Origin: Kitasatospora atroaurantiaca
Lineage (GTDB): Bacteria > Actinomycetota > Actinomycetes > Streptomycetales > Streptomycetaceae
Reading direction: 5' to 3'
Length of the DNA: 64,000 bases
Assembly (NCBI RefSeq): GCF_007828955.1
Contig: NZ_VIVR01000001.1
Location: 434,001 to 498,000 of the forward strand
This document shows, piece by piece, positions 16,886 through 25,144 of the stretch (positions within the stretch are counted from its first letter, which is position 1; every line of letters starts with the position of its first letter). The position numbers and the translations under genes are program-made. The notes under the pieces were generated by a model. The model made no database searches and was not told where the DNA came from. It saw only the letters and a program-made list of their open reading frames with translations.

Positions 16886-17755
16886 TCAGGCGGCGGACGG
16901 GTGGGCGTCGATCGGGTCCGCGTCGATCGGGTCCGCGTCGATCGGGTCGGTGCCTGCGAAGCGCTTCCAGACGTCCCGCAGCACCTCCACGTGCTCGGTC
17001 AGTTCGGCCGGGTCGAGGCGGGCGGTGAACCGCACGTCGCGGTACCACTCACCGATCCACGGGTCCAGCAGCGGCAGGTAGCGCAGCCGCCACTTCCAGC
17101 GGCTGATGGACAGGCCGTGATGGAAGATCAGCCCGTCGACCAGGCTGTCGGCGGCCCAGCACAGCTTGAGGTACGCCTCGTCGGGGCGGTCGGCGCGCAG
17201 GCTCGCGGGGATGCCCTTGGTGGCGTCGCGGACGTTGACCAGGAAGCAGTCGCGCTTGAAGGCCTGGTAGGCGGCCCAGGGCACGGCGGCGCGCAGCTCG
17301 CGCAGCCCGTCCGGCCCGTGCACCGGGACTCCGCAGCGCAGCGCGTGGAAGAGGTCGGTGCCTACCTTGACGTCCAGGCCGCCGACCCGGGTGAAGTCGG
17401 CCTCGACGGCCTCAACGTCGCGGATGCCGAGGTCGAGGGCGCGGGCGGCGCCGAGCACCCGGTCGGTGGGCCAGACCTCGACGTCGGCCTCGTTGCCGTC
17501 CAGGTCGACGTAGCTCATGGCATAGCCGTTGGCGAGCTGTTCGGTGAGCCGCTCGGAGTGCCGCCGGGCGGCGAACTCGGCGAAGCGGTCCTGGTCCGGG
17601 GTGATCAGCACGAGGTCCAGGTCGCCGCCGCCGGTGTCGAACGGGAGGACCGAGGAGCCGGTGAGCAGCAGCACCTCGTCGTCCCTCGGCCCGATGCCGG
17701 CGGCGTACTCGGCGGCCTGCTCCAGTGCGGTCCGCAGCCGGGTGGGGTCGGTCAC
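16886..17755 (-). CDS. Nucleotidyltransferase-fold protein B
   Basis: A 289-residue protein with the nucleotidyltransferase active-site signature: LLLTGSSVLPF (G33-S34), DLDLVLI (D45, D47) and a third acidic position in ADVEVWP (D91/E93). All three metal-binding positions are present, so catalysis is possible. Unlike the other two NTases of the cluster it has no PqqD-like C-terminal domain; it ends in a repeated acidic tail (three DPIDA units). GTG 17755 overlaps the cysteine-synthase-like gene by 4 bases. It could adenylylate a small substrate or peptide hydroxyl or phosphate. Confidence 0.8.
   Translation of the reverse strand: MTDPTRLRTALEQAAEYAAGIGPRDDEVLLLTGSSVLPFDTGGGDLDLVLITPDQDRFAEFAARRHSERLTEQLANGYAMSYVDLDGNEADVEVWPTDRVLGAARALDLGIRDVEAVEADFTRVGGLDVKVGTDLFHALRCGVPVHGPDGLRELRAAVPWAAYQAFKRDCFLVNVRDATKGIPASLRADRPDEAYLKLCWAADSLVDGLIFHHGLSISRWKWRLRYLPLLDPWIGEWYRDVRFTARLDPAELTEHVEVLRDVWKRFAGTDPIDADPIDADPIDAHPSAA
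16905..16949. repeat. 15-bp direct repeat x3 at the 3' end of NTase B
   Basis: Three copies (two perfect, the third with one change at the end) of GCGTCGATCGGGTCC encode the three DPIDA units at the protein's C terminus. Confidence 0.95.
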
Positions 17756-18780
17756 CGGTCCTCCTCGCTGTCGGAGCGCGGGCGGGTGATGCCGCGCGCC
17801 TCGCGCCACGCCTCGTTGAAGATCGTCGAGGTGTAGCGCGCGCCGCCGTCCGGCAGGATGACGACGATGTTGGTCCGGGGCCCGGGGAGCAGCCGGGCGA
17901 GCCGCACCGCGGCGACCACCGCGCAGCCCGCCGAGCCGCCGACCCAGAGGCCCTCCTCCTGCTGGAGGCGCAGACACATCCGCATCGAGTCGGCGTCCGC
18001 GACGTTCATCGGCCGGTCGACGGAACCGAGGTCCAGCAGCTCGGGCACGAAGTCGCCGCCGATGCCCTCGATCAGGTAAGGCCCGGCCGGCGCGTTGCCG
18101 CCGCGCGAACGGGAGGCGAGGATGCTGCCGACCGGGTCGGCCAGCACCAGCTGCGCCTTGCTGCCGGCCGCGCGCAGGGCCCGGCCGACGCCGCTGAAGG
18201 TGCCGCCGGTGCCCGCGCCGGAGACGAACGCGCCGATCTCGCCGCCGGTCTGCCGGAGGATCTCCGGACCGGTCGTCAGCTCGTGCGCCTCCCGGTTCCA
18301 CGGGTTGGCGAACTGGTCGACGTAGTAGGCGTCGGGCAGTTCCTCGGCCAGCCGGCGGGCCGTGTTGATGAAGGAGTCGGGGCTCTGCGGCGGCACTCCG
18401 TACGGGCAGCGGACGACCTCCGCCCCCCAGGCCCGCATCATCGCCTCCTTCTCGGGGCCCATCTTGCTGCTCATGGTCACCAGCACCCGGTAGCGGCCGG
18501 CGGCCGCGGCGGCCAGGCCGATGCCGGTGTTCCCGGCGGTCGCCTCGACCAGGGTGCTCCGGCCGGGCTTGAGCAGTCCGGCGTCCTCGGCCCGGCGGAT
18601 GATGTGCCGTCCGATCCGGTCCTTGACCGAGCCGGCCGGGTTCATGAACTCGCACTTGGCCAGCAGCCGGTGCGGCAGGCCCGCGCCGATGCTCGCCAGC
18701 TCCACCATCGGGGTGTCCCCCACCAGTTCCATGGCGGCGGTGCCGGCGGGCGGGGACACCGTGGTGTCGATCGTGGTCAT
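17752..18780 (-). CDS. Cysteine-synthase-like PLP enzyme (fold type II)
   Basis: A 342-residue tryptophan-synthase-beta/cysteine-synthase family enzyme. VGDTPMVEL opens the fold, the PLP Lys is in NPAGSVKDRIG (about 52), the substrate loop is ATAGNTGIGLA (Ala where most cysteine synthases have Ser), and the phosphate-binding loop is SGAGTGGTFSG. It performs beta-replacement on Ser, phosphoserine or acetylserine. In this setting it may make a beta-substituted alanine such as cysteate or diaminopropionate, but the nucleophile cannot be read. It overlaps both neighbours by 4 bases. Confidence 0.9.
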   Translation of the reverse strand: MTTIDTTVSPPAGTAAMELVGDTPMVELASIGAGLPHRLLAKCEFMNPAGSVKDRIGRHIIRRAEDAGLLKPGRSTLVEATAGNTGIGLAAAAAGRYRVLVTMSSKMGPEKEAMMRAWGAEVVRCPYGVPPQSPDSFINTARRLAEELPDAYYVDQFANPWNREAHELTTGPEILRQTGGEIGAFVSGAGTGGTFSGVGRALRAAGSKAQLVLADPVGSILASRSRGGNAPAGPYLIEGIGGDFVPELLDLGSVDRPMNVADADSMRMCLRLQQEEGLWVGGSAGCAVVAAVRLARLLPGPRTNIVVILPDGGARYTSTIFNEAWREARGITRPRSDSEEDR

Positions 18781-19736
18781 CCGTGCACCCCTGTTCCTGG
18801 TTGCTGGTGGTCGTGCGTCTCGTGGAGCAGCCGTGAGCGCTGCGGGCGGCCGCCCGGGACCGCCGCGATCCGGACCGGCTCGTCGACCTCGACCCAGCGG
18901 GCGGTCCGCCACCCGCTGGTGAGGTCGCTCCAGCCCGGCAGCTGCTTCGAGGAGTAGCCGTGCGGCATGAGCGCCGCGGGCTTGACCGGGTCGTCGGCGG
19001 ACTGGAAGCGGCAGTCCATCGAGAGCCGGACGGCTCCGCCCAGGTTCGGCGGGGTCATGTGGACCGTCCGGCTGTGGAAGACGATCGCGTCCCCGCAGCG
19101 GTAGTCGCCGCCGACCCAGTCCGGCGCGTCCAGCGGTACGTCCACCGACTCCCCGCCCAGCCCGTGCTCCGAGAAGACCGGCCGCACCCCCTGGTTGGCG
19201 CTGCCGCGCAGTACCCGCAGCGAGCCGAGCTCGGCCGGGCAGTCCCCGAGCGGGATCCATACGGTGAGCACGTCCACGGGGATCTGGTTGAACAGCGCGT
19301 CCTGGTGCGGCGGGGTGGGGAAGACCAGGCCGGGGAAGGAGATCCGGGCGATCTTCCGCGGGTGCACGACCACGCGCTCGCCGAGCAGCAGGGCCAGGAC
19401 GGCGCGCAGGCCGGGGTCGTGGGCGAGCCGGTGCAGTGCCTCCAGGGACTGCACCGCCCGGTAGCCCTCCCGCCAGCCGGGGTCGATCACCGGCCGGCCG
19501 TCCATCACCCCGCGGTCGTGGTGCAGCACCTCGCCGGGCAGCGCGGCGTCGGGGTCGTTTCCCTCGGCGAGCCAGCCGATCGACCGGAGCCGCTCCAGCA
19601 CGGCGCGCCGTACGCCGGCGACCTCCTGGGGGTCCAGCAGCCCGCGGAAGAAGAGAAAGCTGTCGGCGCGGAACCGCTCGCGCAGCCGGGGGCCATCGGC
19701 GCGGTCGGCGCTGCTGTCGTAGTCCGCCAGATTCAC
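18777..19736 (-). CDS. Phytanoyl-CoA-dioxygenase-family (PhyH) Fe(II)/2-oxoglutarate oxygenase
   Basis: A 319-residue PhyH-type oxygenase. Iron ligands are H144 and D146 in PPHQDALF and H226 in HSRTVHMTPP; the 2-oxoglutarate Arg is R237 in AVRLSMD. Because the Asp of HxD is intact, hydroxylation rather than SyrB2-type halogenation is expected, even though a Thr adenylation enzyme is in the same cluster. It overlaps the cysteine-synthase-like gene (ATGA) and follows NTase A by 4 bases. Confidence 0.9.
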   Translation of the reverse strand: MNLADYDSSADRADGPRLRERFRADSFLFFRGLLDPQEVAGVRRAVLERLRSIGWLAEGNDPDAALPGEVLHHDRGVMDGRPVIDPGWREGYRAVQSLEALHRLAHDPGLRAVLALLLGERVVVHPRKIARISFPGLVFPTPPHQDALFNQIPVDVLTVWIPLGDCPAELGSLRVLRGSANQGVRPVFSEHGLGGESVDVPLDAPDWVGGDYRCGDAIVFHSRTVHMTPPNLGGAVRLSMDCRFQSADDPVKPAALMPHGYSSKQLPGWSDLTSGWRTARWVEVDEPVRIAAVPGGRPQRSRLLHETHDHQQPGTGVHG

Positions 19737-19740
19737 GGCG

Positions 19741-20826
19741 TCATCCCTCCGCTGCCGGCTCGAGAAGCAGGCCCTTGCGGACCTGGGCCGCCAGGTAGTC
19801 GGCGGTGTCGACGGCCTCCTTCGCCTCGGCGTCGGGGGCCAGCCCCTGCGCCGCGGCGTACTCGGCCGCCACCTCGGCCATCGGGCGGCTGCCGTCGCAC
19901 GCGCCCCACAGGGTCAGCGCGTCGGTGGAGGCCTTCAGCTGGCGCTCGTCGATGTAGATCAGGAAGGTCCCGTCGTCCATCCGCAGCGGGAGCCACTCGT
20001 GATTGCGATGGACCTGCGCCTCGTCGGTGCCCCAGTGCGGCCAGTCGGCGGCGTCGGGCGTGTCCCAGCCGCGCACCAGCGCCGCCAGCATCAGCGCCTG
20101 CACGGCCCGCAGCCGCGCACGCACGAACTCCGCCTGGCGGCGCGGGTCTTCGGGGACGTGGTGGAGCAGGGCCCGCAGCCGCTCCTGCGGGACGAGGCCG
20201 CCGCCCGAGCGCGCCAGCTTCTGCCAGATCCACTTCGGCCCGAGGTAGAGGTCGCCGCAGCCGGCCAGGTAGAGCTCGATCGCCTCCAGCAGCATCGCGT
20301 GGGTGACCAGAAGGGCGCCCTCGGTCTCCCCGTCGCGCAGGAAGCCGGCCGCGTCCTCGCTGGCGTTGATGCAGCGGAGCTGACGGAACGCCAGGATGGC
20401 GCGGCGGATCCGGTCCCGCTGCCCGCCCAGGGCGGCACTCGCCGCCGTGTACGCGGGGCCCGCCTGCACGCTCTCCGAGTACAGCAGCCGCACCACGTCG
20501 TCGAAGCGCTGGTCGGCCTTGAAGAGCGCATCCTGGGAGCGTCTGGTCCCGCTGACGGTACTGAACATCCGCACCAGCTCGTCCAGATCGGCCGGGGTGC
20601 GGACCTCGACGTCGATCCGCTGGCCGTCCACCATGAGCTGCTCGGGGCGTGCCGAGCCCTCGTTCTCCGCGATCAGGAAGACGTCCACGTCGGAGAGCGA
20701 GGTGCCGAGGCCGGCGACCAGGCTGCCGCTCAGGTAGACGGACTCCACGCCCTCGCGCCGGGCGAGGTCACGGGCGGCCCGGCGGGCCAGGGCGAGCTTG
20801 GCCTCGCGCTCTCGTGCGTCAAGCAT
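19741..20826 (-). CDS. Nucleotidyltransferase A with PqqD-like C-terminal domain
   Basis: A 361-residue protein. The N-terminal NTase domain shows YLSGSLVAGLG (G34-S35), SDVDVFLI (D46, D48) and third acid in IDVEVRT (D72/E74), so a complete catalytic triad. A helical middle part follows, then about residues 270-355 (ASTDALTLWGACDGSRPMAE and later EAVDTADYLAAQVRKGLLL) resemble PqqD-like winged helices, the fold that recognises RiPP leader peptides. Its architecture parallels NTase C at 32132, next to the micro-peptides. It overlaps the gene at 20819 by 8 bases. The inferred role is nucleotidyl transfer to a peptide-bound substrate. Confidence 0.8.
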   Translation of the reverse strand: MLDAREREAKLALARRAARDLARREGVESVYLSGSLVAGLGTSLSDVDVFLIAENEGSARPEQLMVDGQRIDVEVRTPADLDELVRMFSTVSGTRRSQDALFKADQRFDDVVRLLYSESVQAGPAYTAASAALGGQRDRIRRAILAFRQLRCINASEDAAGFLRDGETEGALLVTHAMLLEAIELYLAGCGDLYLGPKWIWQKLARSGGGLVPQERLRALLHHVPEDPRRQAEFVRARLRAVQALMLAALVRGWDTPDAADWPHWGTDEAQVHRNHEWLPLRMDDGTFLIYIDERQLKASTDALTLWGACDGSRPMAEVAAEYAAAQGLAPDAEAKEAVDTADYLAAQVRKGLLLEPAAEG

Positions 20827-21703
20827 GGTTCTCCCTCCCCGGCAGGCCGGTGGCCGGGCTGCCGGGCTCGCTTACGGGTGTGCCGTCGACGCGCCAGCGC
20901 CGGACCTCGTCCGCCGTGCCGCCGGTGAACGCGGAGATCTCCAGGGGGTAGCCGTACCGCACCGGGTCCGCGCAGGCGCGGGCGAGAGAGGAGAGCACGT
21001 CCGCCATCTCCTCCTCGCCGACTTCCTGCCAGATCGCGCGCAGCCAGCCCCGCAGCCACCGGAGGGAATCCGGCGACTCGGCGAGCTGGAACTTGAGCGC
21101 GAGCCCGCGCAGGTGCATCTCGTCGGGCTCGGTCGAGCGGGTCAGCGCGCCGCAGTACCGGTACGGCTGCGACTCGATGGGCTTGCTCGGCGTGATGACG
21201 TGCTGCTCGACCAGGCCGTGCACCCACGCCAGGTCCGCAGCGGTCGCCTCGGCCGCCTCCCTGACCTGACGGTGCATCACCGAGAGGTCGCGCCGGTCGG
21301 CGAGCCACTGGTCGATGGAGTACTCCACCAGGGTGTGCGCCCAGCCCCGCCGGCTGTCGCGGGGAAGGCCGGCCGGACGCCAGCCGCGCTCCTCGGCGTA
21401 CGCGTGGAACTCGTCGTAACGGCGGGTCACCAGGCCCATCCGGCGGTACGCCCAGCCGCTCTTGCGCTCGTGGCCGCGCCACTGCACGCCGTAGTGCACC
21501 ACCGCGTCACCGAGCATGTGGGCGAGCACCAGCTCGGCCTCGAGCCCGGCGCCGGCCAGCGCCCACGCCCGGGAGTACCCCCAGTCGTGGCAGCTCAGCA
21601 GGTCGGGGAGCATGGCGGTCATACCGTGCTCGCCCTCATGCAGGGCCAGCTCGGGGAAGGCCTTGGACTCGTGCAGGCTCACCAGGTGTCCGAGAACGAA
21701 CAC
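20819..21703 (-). CDS. Hypothetical protein A with H-x3-D-x3-HYG motif
   Basis: A 294-residue paralogue of the protein at 15997: LGHLVSLHE, SCHDWGYSR (about 43), HMLGDAVVHYG (about 64) and SGWAYRRMGL occur in the same order. The conserved Cys-His-Asp/Glu-Trp, His-x3-Asp-x3-His-Tyr-Gly and Gly-Trp-Ala-Tyr define a small family I cannot name; a metal-binding helical fold is likely. It lies 3 bases downstream of the CheR-like gene and overlaps NTase A. Confidence 0.75.
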   Translation of the reverse strand: MFVLGHLVSLHESKAFPELALHEGEHGMTAMLPDLLSCHDWGYSRAWALAGAGLEAELVLAHMLGDAVVHYGVQWRGHERKSGWAYRRMGLVTRRYDEFHAYAEERGWRPAGLPRDSRRGWAHTLVEYSIDQWLADRRDLSVMHRQVREAAEATAADLAWVHGLVEQHVITPSKPIESQPYRYCGALTRSTEPDEMHLRGLALKFQLAESPDSLRWLRGWLRAIWQEVGEEEMADVLSSLARACADPVRYGYPLEISAFTGGTADEVRRWRVDGTPVSEPGSPATGLPGRENHA

Positions 21704-21706
21704 GGC

Positions 21707-23338
21707 TCACTCGCCTCCCTCTTGATGATGCGTCAGGAGAATCGGACGGTCCTCCGGCACGGCCGGGCCGAGGCCGAGGCCGATCCGGGCGCAGTGGCGC
21801 AGGACCGGACCGCCCTCGCCGTCAAGCCGCTGGAACACGTCGGCGTCGGTGTGACGGACGGCGTCGTCCGCGGAGTCGATGACGCTCCCGACCACCAGCA
21901 CTCCGCCGGGGTGCAGGCCGGCCCCCAGGAGGGCGAGCGCCGCGGTGATCTCCGCGTCAGGGAAGTAGGTCTCGGCGTCGACGTCCGAGCGCAGCCGCCG
22001 GTAGAGCAGGCCGCAGGCCCGGATCAGGTGCGCGGGCTCCGGGTCGGGCGCAAAGACGTCGTGGTCGCGGAAGCGCAGGCGCAGCGGGGCGTCCTCGCGC
22101 TGCGCCTCGGGCGGGGCCAGCGGTGTGACCCAGCGCAGCGGCCGCCGGTGGTCGGCCGACTCGAGTGCGGCGACGGCCGGTTCGCCCGGCTGCGGGGCTC
22201 GGCCCGCCGGAGCGCCCCCGGGCGGGCCGCACTCGACCTGCAGACAGCTGCCGTCGGCGGCCAGCAGGCCCGCGTCCTCCTTGCCCCGGGCGAGTACGAA
22301 GCCGGAGTAGCGGTCGCCGCCGACCAGTTCACCGCGGGCGCCGACGGCACTCAGCGCGTGCCACAGGTCGACGGTGGTGCGGCCGTCGGAGACCGCCTCG
22401 TCGCGAATCCTCAGCGTCCCGGCCTCGCCGGCCGCGCACAGCGAGGACCGCAGCAGGGCGGTGTCCACACCGGCCACGACTCCGGGCTGCGCGGCCTCGT
22501 CCTGTGCGAGGGCGGCGATCTGGGCGATCAGCCGGTCCAGCCGGTAGAGCCGCCCGGTGTGCGTACTGCGGCGGATCCGGGAGACCGCCCGGGCGTCGGG
22601 GGCGGCCAGCACCGCCTTGCCGATCCGGTGGTGGGCCTCGGCCAGCGCGTCCCGGACCTCGGGCCGGGCGGCCTGCCGGTAGGCCGCGGCGAGGTCGGCG
22701 AGCAGCCAGCCGGAGGTCACCACGGAGCCGGCCCGGCGGCGGGCGAGCTGCGCCCGGGACGGCTCCGGATGGGCGAGCGAAGCGACGAAGGCCCGGCGGG
22801 CGGCGGCCCGCAGCTCCTCGTGGGGCAGGTACGCGGCCAGGGCGGAGGCCACCGTCGGGGCCTCCTCGTCGGCGGCCAGCAGGACGGCGGCGAGCAGGTC
22901 CGCGCGGTCCTGCGGCTCCCACTCGGCCGGGGCCGCCGGGTCCAGGCCGCCGACCGCGGTGGCCGGCCAGCGCACACTGACCTGCCGTCCTGCCGCCCCG
23001 GCCGCCAGCGCGGTCGCGGCGACCAGGACGCTCCACGCCAGCGGATCCGCGCCGACGTCCGCGCCGGAGTCCGGACCGGCGGGCGGCCTCGGCACGAACG
23101 GGCCGCCGGCCCGTGCCGCCCCGAGCACCTCGGCCGAGAAGGTCACCGACCCCGGCTCCGTCCGAAGCGCTGATGACTCATCAGATATATTCCATATTAC
23201 GGGAGTTGGTGACTCGACTGCGCCGAGCAGCATGGCAGCCCGGACGTCGGCGGCCTCTGCCCGGGCCTGGATCGCCCAGGCGTCGGCGAGCAGCTCGCGC
23301 CGGGCAGCCTCGGGTGGGCCATCGACTGTCATGCCCAT
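21707..23338 (-). CDS. Large hypothetical protein with CheR-like methyltransferase C terminus
   Basis: A 543-residue protein. The last 130 residues (DHDVFAPDPEPAHLIRACG, then YFPDAEITAALALLGAGLHPGGVLVVG) follow the layout of CheR-type methyltransferases, where an Asn/Arg-loop strand is followed by L-x-PGG-x-L. No canonical GxGxG SAM loop is seen, so it may be degenerate. The first 400 residues are helical and unrecognised. Codons around 23160-23200 are AT-rich and contain a perfect 15-base palindrome, so an internal GTG start at 23145 is an alternative. It stands second in the leftward operon. Confidence 0.6.
   Translation of the reverse strand: MGMTVDGPPEAARRELLADAWAIQARAEAADVRAAMLLGAVESPTPVIWNISDESSALRTEPGSVTFSAEVLGAARAGGPFVPRPPAGPDSGADVGADPLAWSVLVAATALAAGAAGRQVSVRWPATAVGGLDPAAPAEWEPQDRADLLAAVLLAADEEAPTVASALAAYLPHEELRAAARRAFVASLAHPEPSRAQLARRRAGSVVTSGWLLADLAAAYRQAARPEVRDALAEAHHRIGKAVLAAPDARAVSRIRRSTHTGRLYRLDRLIAQIAALAQDEAAQPGVVAGVDTALLRSSLCAAGEAGTLRIRDEAVSDGRTTVDLWHALSAVGARGELVGGDRYSGFVLARGKEDAGLLAADGSCLQVECGPPGGAPAGRAPQPGEPAVAALESADHRRPLRWVTPLAPPEAQREDAPLRLRFRDHDVFAPDPEPAHLIRACGLLYRRLRSDVDAETYFPDAEITAALALLGAGLHPGGVLVVGSVIDSADDAVRHTDADVFQRLDGEGGPVLRHCARIGLGLGPAVPEDRPILLTHHQEGGE
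23170..23184. promoter_or_regulatory. Palindrome CTGATGACTCATCAG
   Basis: A perfect inverted repeat with 7-base arms and one central base, next to an unusually AT-rich stretch (ATATATTCCATATTAC). It lies inside the 5' part of the CheR-like gene and could be an operator plus -10 region if the true start is downstream. Confidence 0.4.
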
Positions 23339-23440
23339 GACGTACGTCCTCGCATATCTGTGCTCGCAACGCCTTACCGGAGAGCCTCGAACAGTGAGCG
23401 CCAGGTGTCCCGGACGCCGTCCCGCAGTGGTCGGCCTTGG

Positions 23441-24715
23441 TCAGCCGCTCTCGGCGGCAGCCTCGACCGGGGTGGGTGCGGCCCGTTCGGGCAGAGCGCG
23501 CACCACCGCGTCGGCACCGGCCCCGGCAGCGAGCAGCACGGCGGCCGCGACGATCAGCCCCGCTCGGCCCTGCGCCACCAGCAGAGCGGCCACAGCCGGG
23601 CCGACCACCTCCTGCGCGCCGATCCCGAGGCCGAACACCGCCAGGTAGCGGCCCCGCGCCTGCTCCGGCGCGAGCTCCAGCGAGACCCCCCAGCCACCCA
23701 CCGAGTGCCACATCTCGCCGAAGGTGAGCACGGCCACCGAGACCAGCAGCAGCAGCGCGCAGACCAGGGTGGACGCGCCCTGGGACAGCCCTAGGAGCAC
23801 GAGCGCCAGTCCGAGCGCGGCCCCCGAGCGCAGCAGGAGCCGTCCGTGGCTGCGCAGGGTGTCCGCCCCGCGCGCGGCTCTCACCTGACAGAGCACCACC
23901 AGCACCGTGTTGAGCAGCATGACGGCCGGCACACACCAGCGGGGCAGCGGCGTCCAGGTGAGGATCCACAGCGGGACGCCGATCGCGAACAGCGACGCGT
24001 TGAGCGCCAACACCCCGTTAAGCGCGGTCAGATAGAGGTACGGCCGGTCCGAGCCCGCCAGTGTGCGCAGGGCCGCGAAGGCCCCCTGGGGCCGGCGCTC
24101 GGGTACCGCGCTGCCGGACAGGGTGGCCACCAGGACGGCCACGATCAGGAACGAGGCGGCGTTGCCGAGGATGAGCACCCGGTACGCCGAGACGGAGCCC
24201 TGCCAGACGGCCAGCGCGGAGCCCGCGAGCCCGACCGTGAACCCGACGTTCTCCCAGACCCGCAGCCGGGCCAGGACGCTCACCCGGCGTGAGGCCGGGA
24301 CCAGTTCGGCGAGCAGGGCCTGGCTGGCAGGCGGCGCCGCGCGGTCAGCGACGGCGATCAGCGCTGCCGTCACCACGAAGGCGGCGAAGGAGTGCACCAG
24401 CAGATAGGCGCAGAAGGCGACGGCCCGCCAGATGTGCGCCAGTATCAGCATCCGGCCGGCGCCGAGCCGGTCGACCGCGGCGCCGGCGGGGACGGCAGCG
24501 GCGAGCCCCAGCAGGGCGGCCAGCGACAGCCCGAGCCCCAGCCGGGCGGCGGAGAATCCCACGACACGGGTGAAATACAGGGTGGAGACCGAGAGAAACA
24601 GCGCGGTACCCGTGGAGTTGATCAGGAATACCGCCGCGAGAACGGATTCAGCTCTGTCGCGACGACATCGTTCGGCGGCTGGCGCTTTCGATGCCGTCTG
24701 CGGGGATTCCTGCAT
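23441..24715 (-). CDS. MFS transporter
   Basis: About 424 residues with some twelve hydrophobic segments from VLAAVFLINSTGTALFL to the C terminus. The typical loop-2/3 region (VDRLGAGRMLILAHIWRA) and a basic central loop mark a drug:H+ antiporter-like MFS exporter. As first gene of the leftward operon it probably exports the product or gives self-resistance. ATG 24715 has GGGGAG about 10 bases upstream; an in-frame TTG at 24748 exists. Confidence 0.88.
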   Translation of the reverse strand: MQESPQTASKAPAAERCRRDRAESVLAAVFLINSTGTALFLSVSTLYFTRVVGFSAARLGLGLSLAALLGLAAAVPAGAAVDRLGAGRMLILAHIWRAVAFCAYLLVHSFAAFVVTAALIAVADRAAPPASQALLAELVPASRRVSVLARLRVWENVGFTVGLAGSALAVWQGSVSAYRVLILGNAASFLIVAVLVATLSGSAVPERRPQGAFAALRTLAGSDRPYLYLTALNGVLALNASLFAIGVPLWILTWTPLPRWCVPAVMLLNTVLVVLCQVRAARGADTLRSHGRLLLRSGAALGLALVLLGLSQGASTLVCALLLLVSVAVLTFGEMWHSVGGWGVSLELAPEQARGRYLAVFGLGIGAQEVVGPAVAALLVAQGRAGLIVAAAVLLAAGAGADAVVRALPERAAPTPVEAAAESG

Positions 24716-24945
24716 CACCGAACAGCTCCCCCAAGCTAGTGAATTCAAACCGCACAGCGGAAGTCTGCGGGCTCGATCGGCGTCAGCATAGGACCCGTCG
24801 GTCAGGCCATGTCAACCCCTCGAACAGAGGGTCCGGACGGGGCTTCGGCGGTGCGCCGGCGGCCGGTCGCGCCACCACGGCGCTTAACAGTGCGCAACGT
24901 CACCGTCACCTGGAGTTTACCGCTCGCTCGCCACCCTCGAGGGGC

Positions 24946-24960
24946 CTGACGATGCGTCAG
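24946..24960. promoter_or_regulatory. Palindrome CTGACGATGCGTCAG in the divergent cluster promoter region
   Basis: Perfect 6-base arms CTGACG/CGTCAG around ATG lie in the 429-base gap 24716-25144 between the two divergent cluster operons. This is the best operator candidate for cluster control. A one-mismatch copy is at about 52721-52735 and a half-copy (GATGCGTCAG) near 21727. The rest of this gap holds both promoters; I recognise no gene in it. Confidence 0.5.
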
Positions 24961-25144
24961 ATGATCTGCCAGGGCAAGGTGATGAGCGCTCACGGCCCGG
25001 ATCTTCTGCCCATTTCAGCCACACCCGGACACCGTCGACGGGCCGGCATCTCGCTCTTGCGCCCACTCCGACCGTGTGCAAAGGTGTGGGACTTGTGCAC
25101 GCCATCGTCGGCGTGACGGACATTCATCTGATCGGGGAGTGCAG

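Noticed and set aside
18777..19736. SyrB2-type halogenase for threonine
   Set aside because: The iron ligand Asp of HxD is present (HQD), so a chloride site is not available.
24954..25116. 54-codon reading frame (MRQMICQGKVMSAHGPDLLP...) in the divergent promoter region
   Set aside because: It lies over the best operator palindrome, has irregular third-position GC and only a weak GAGGGG ribosome site.
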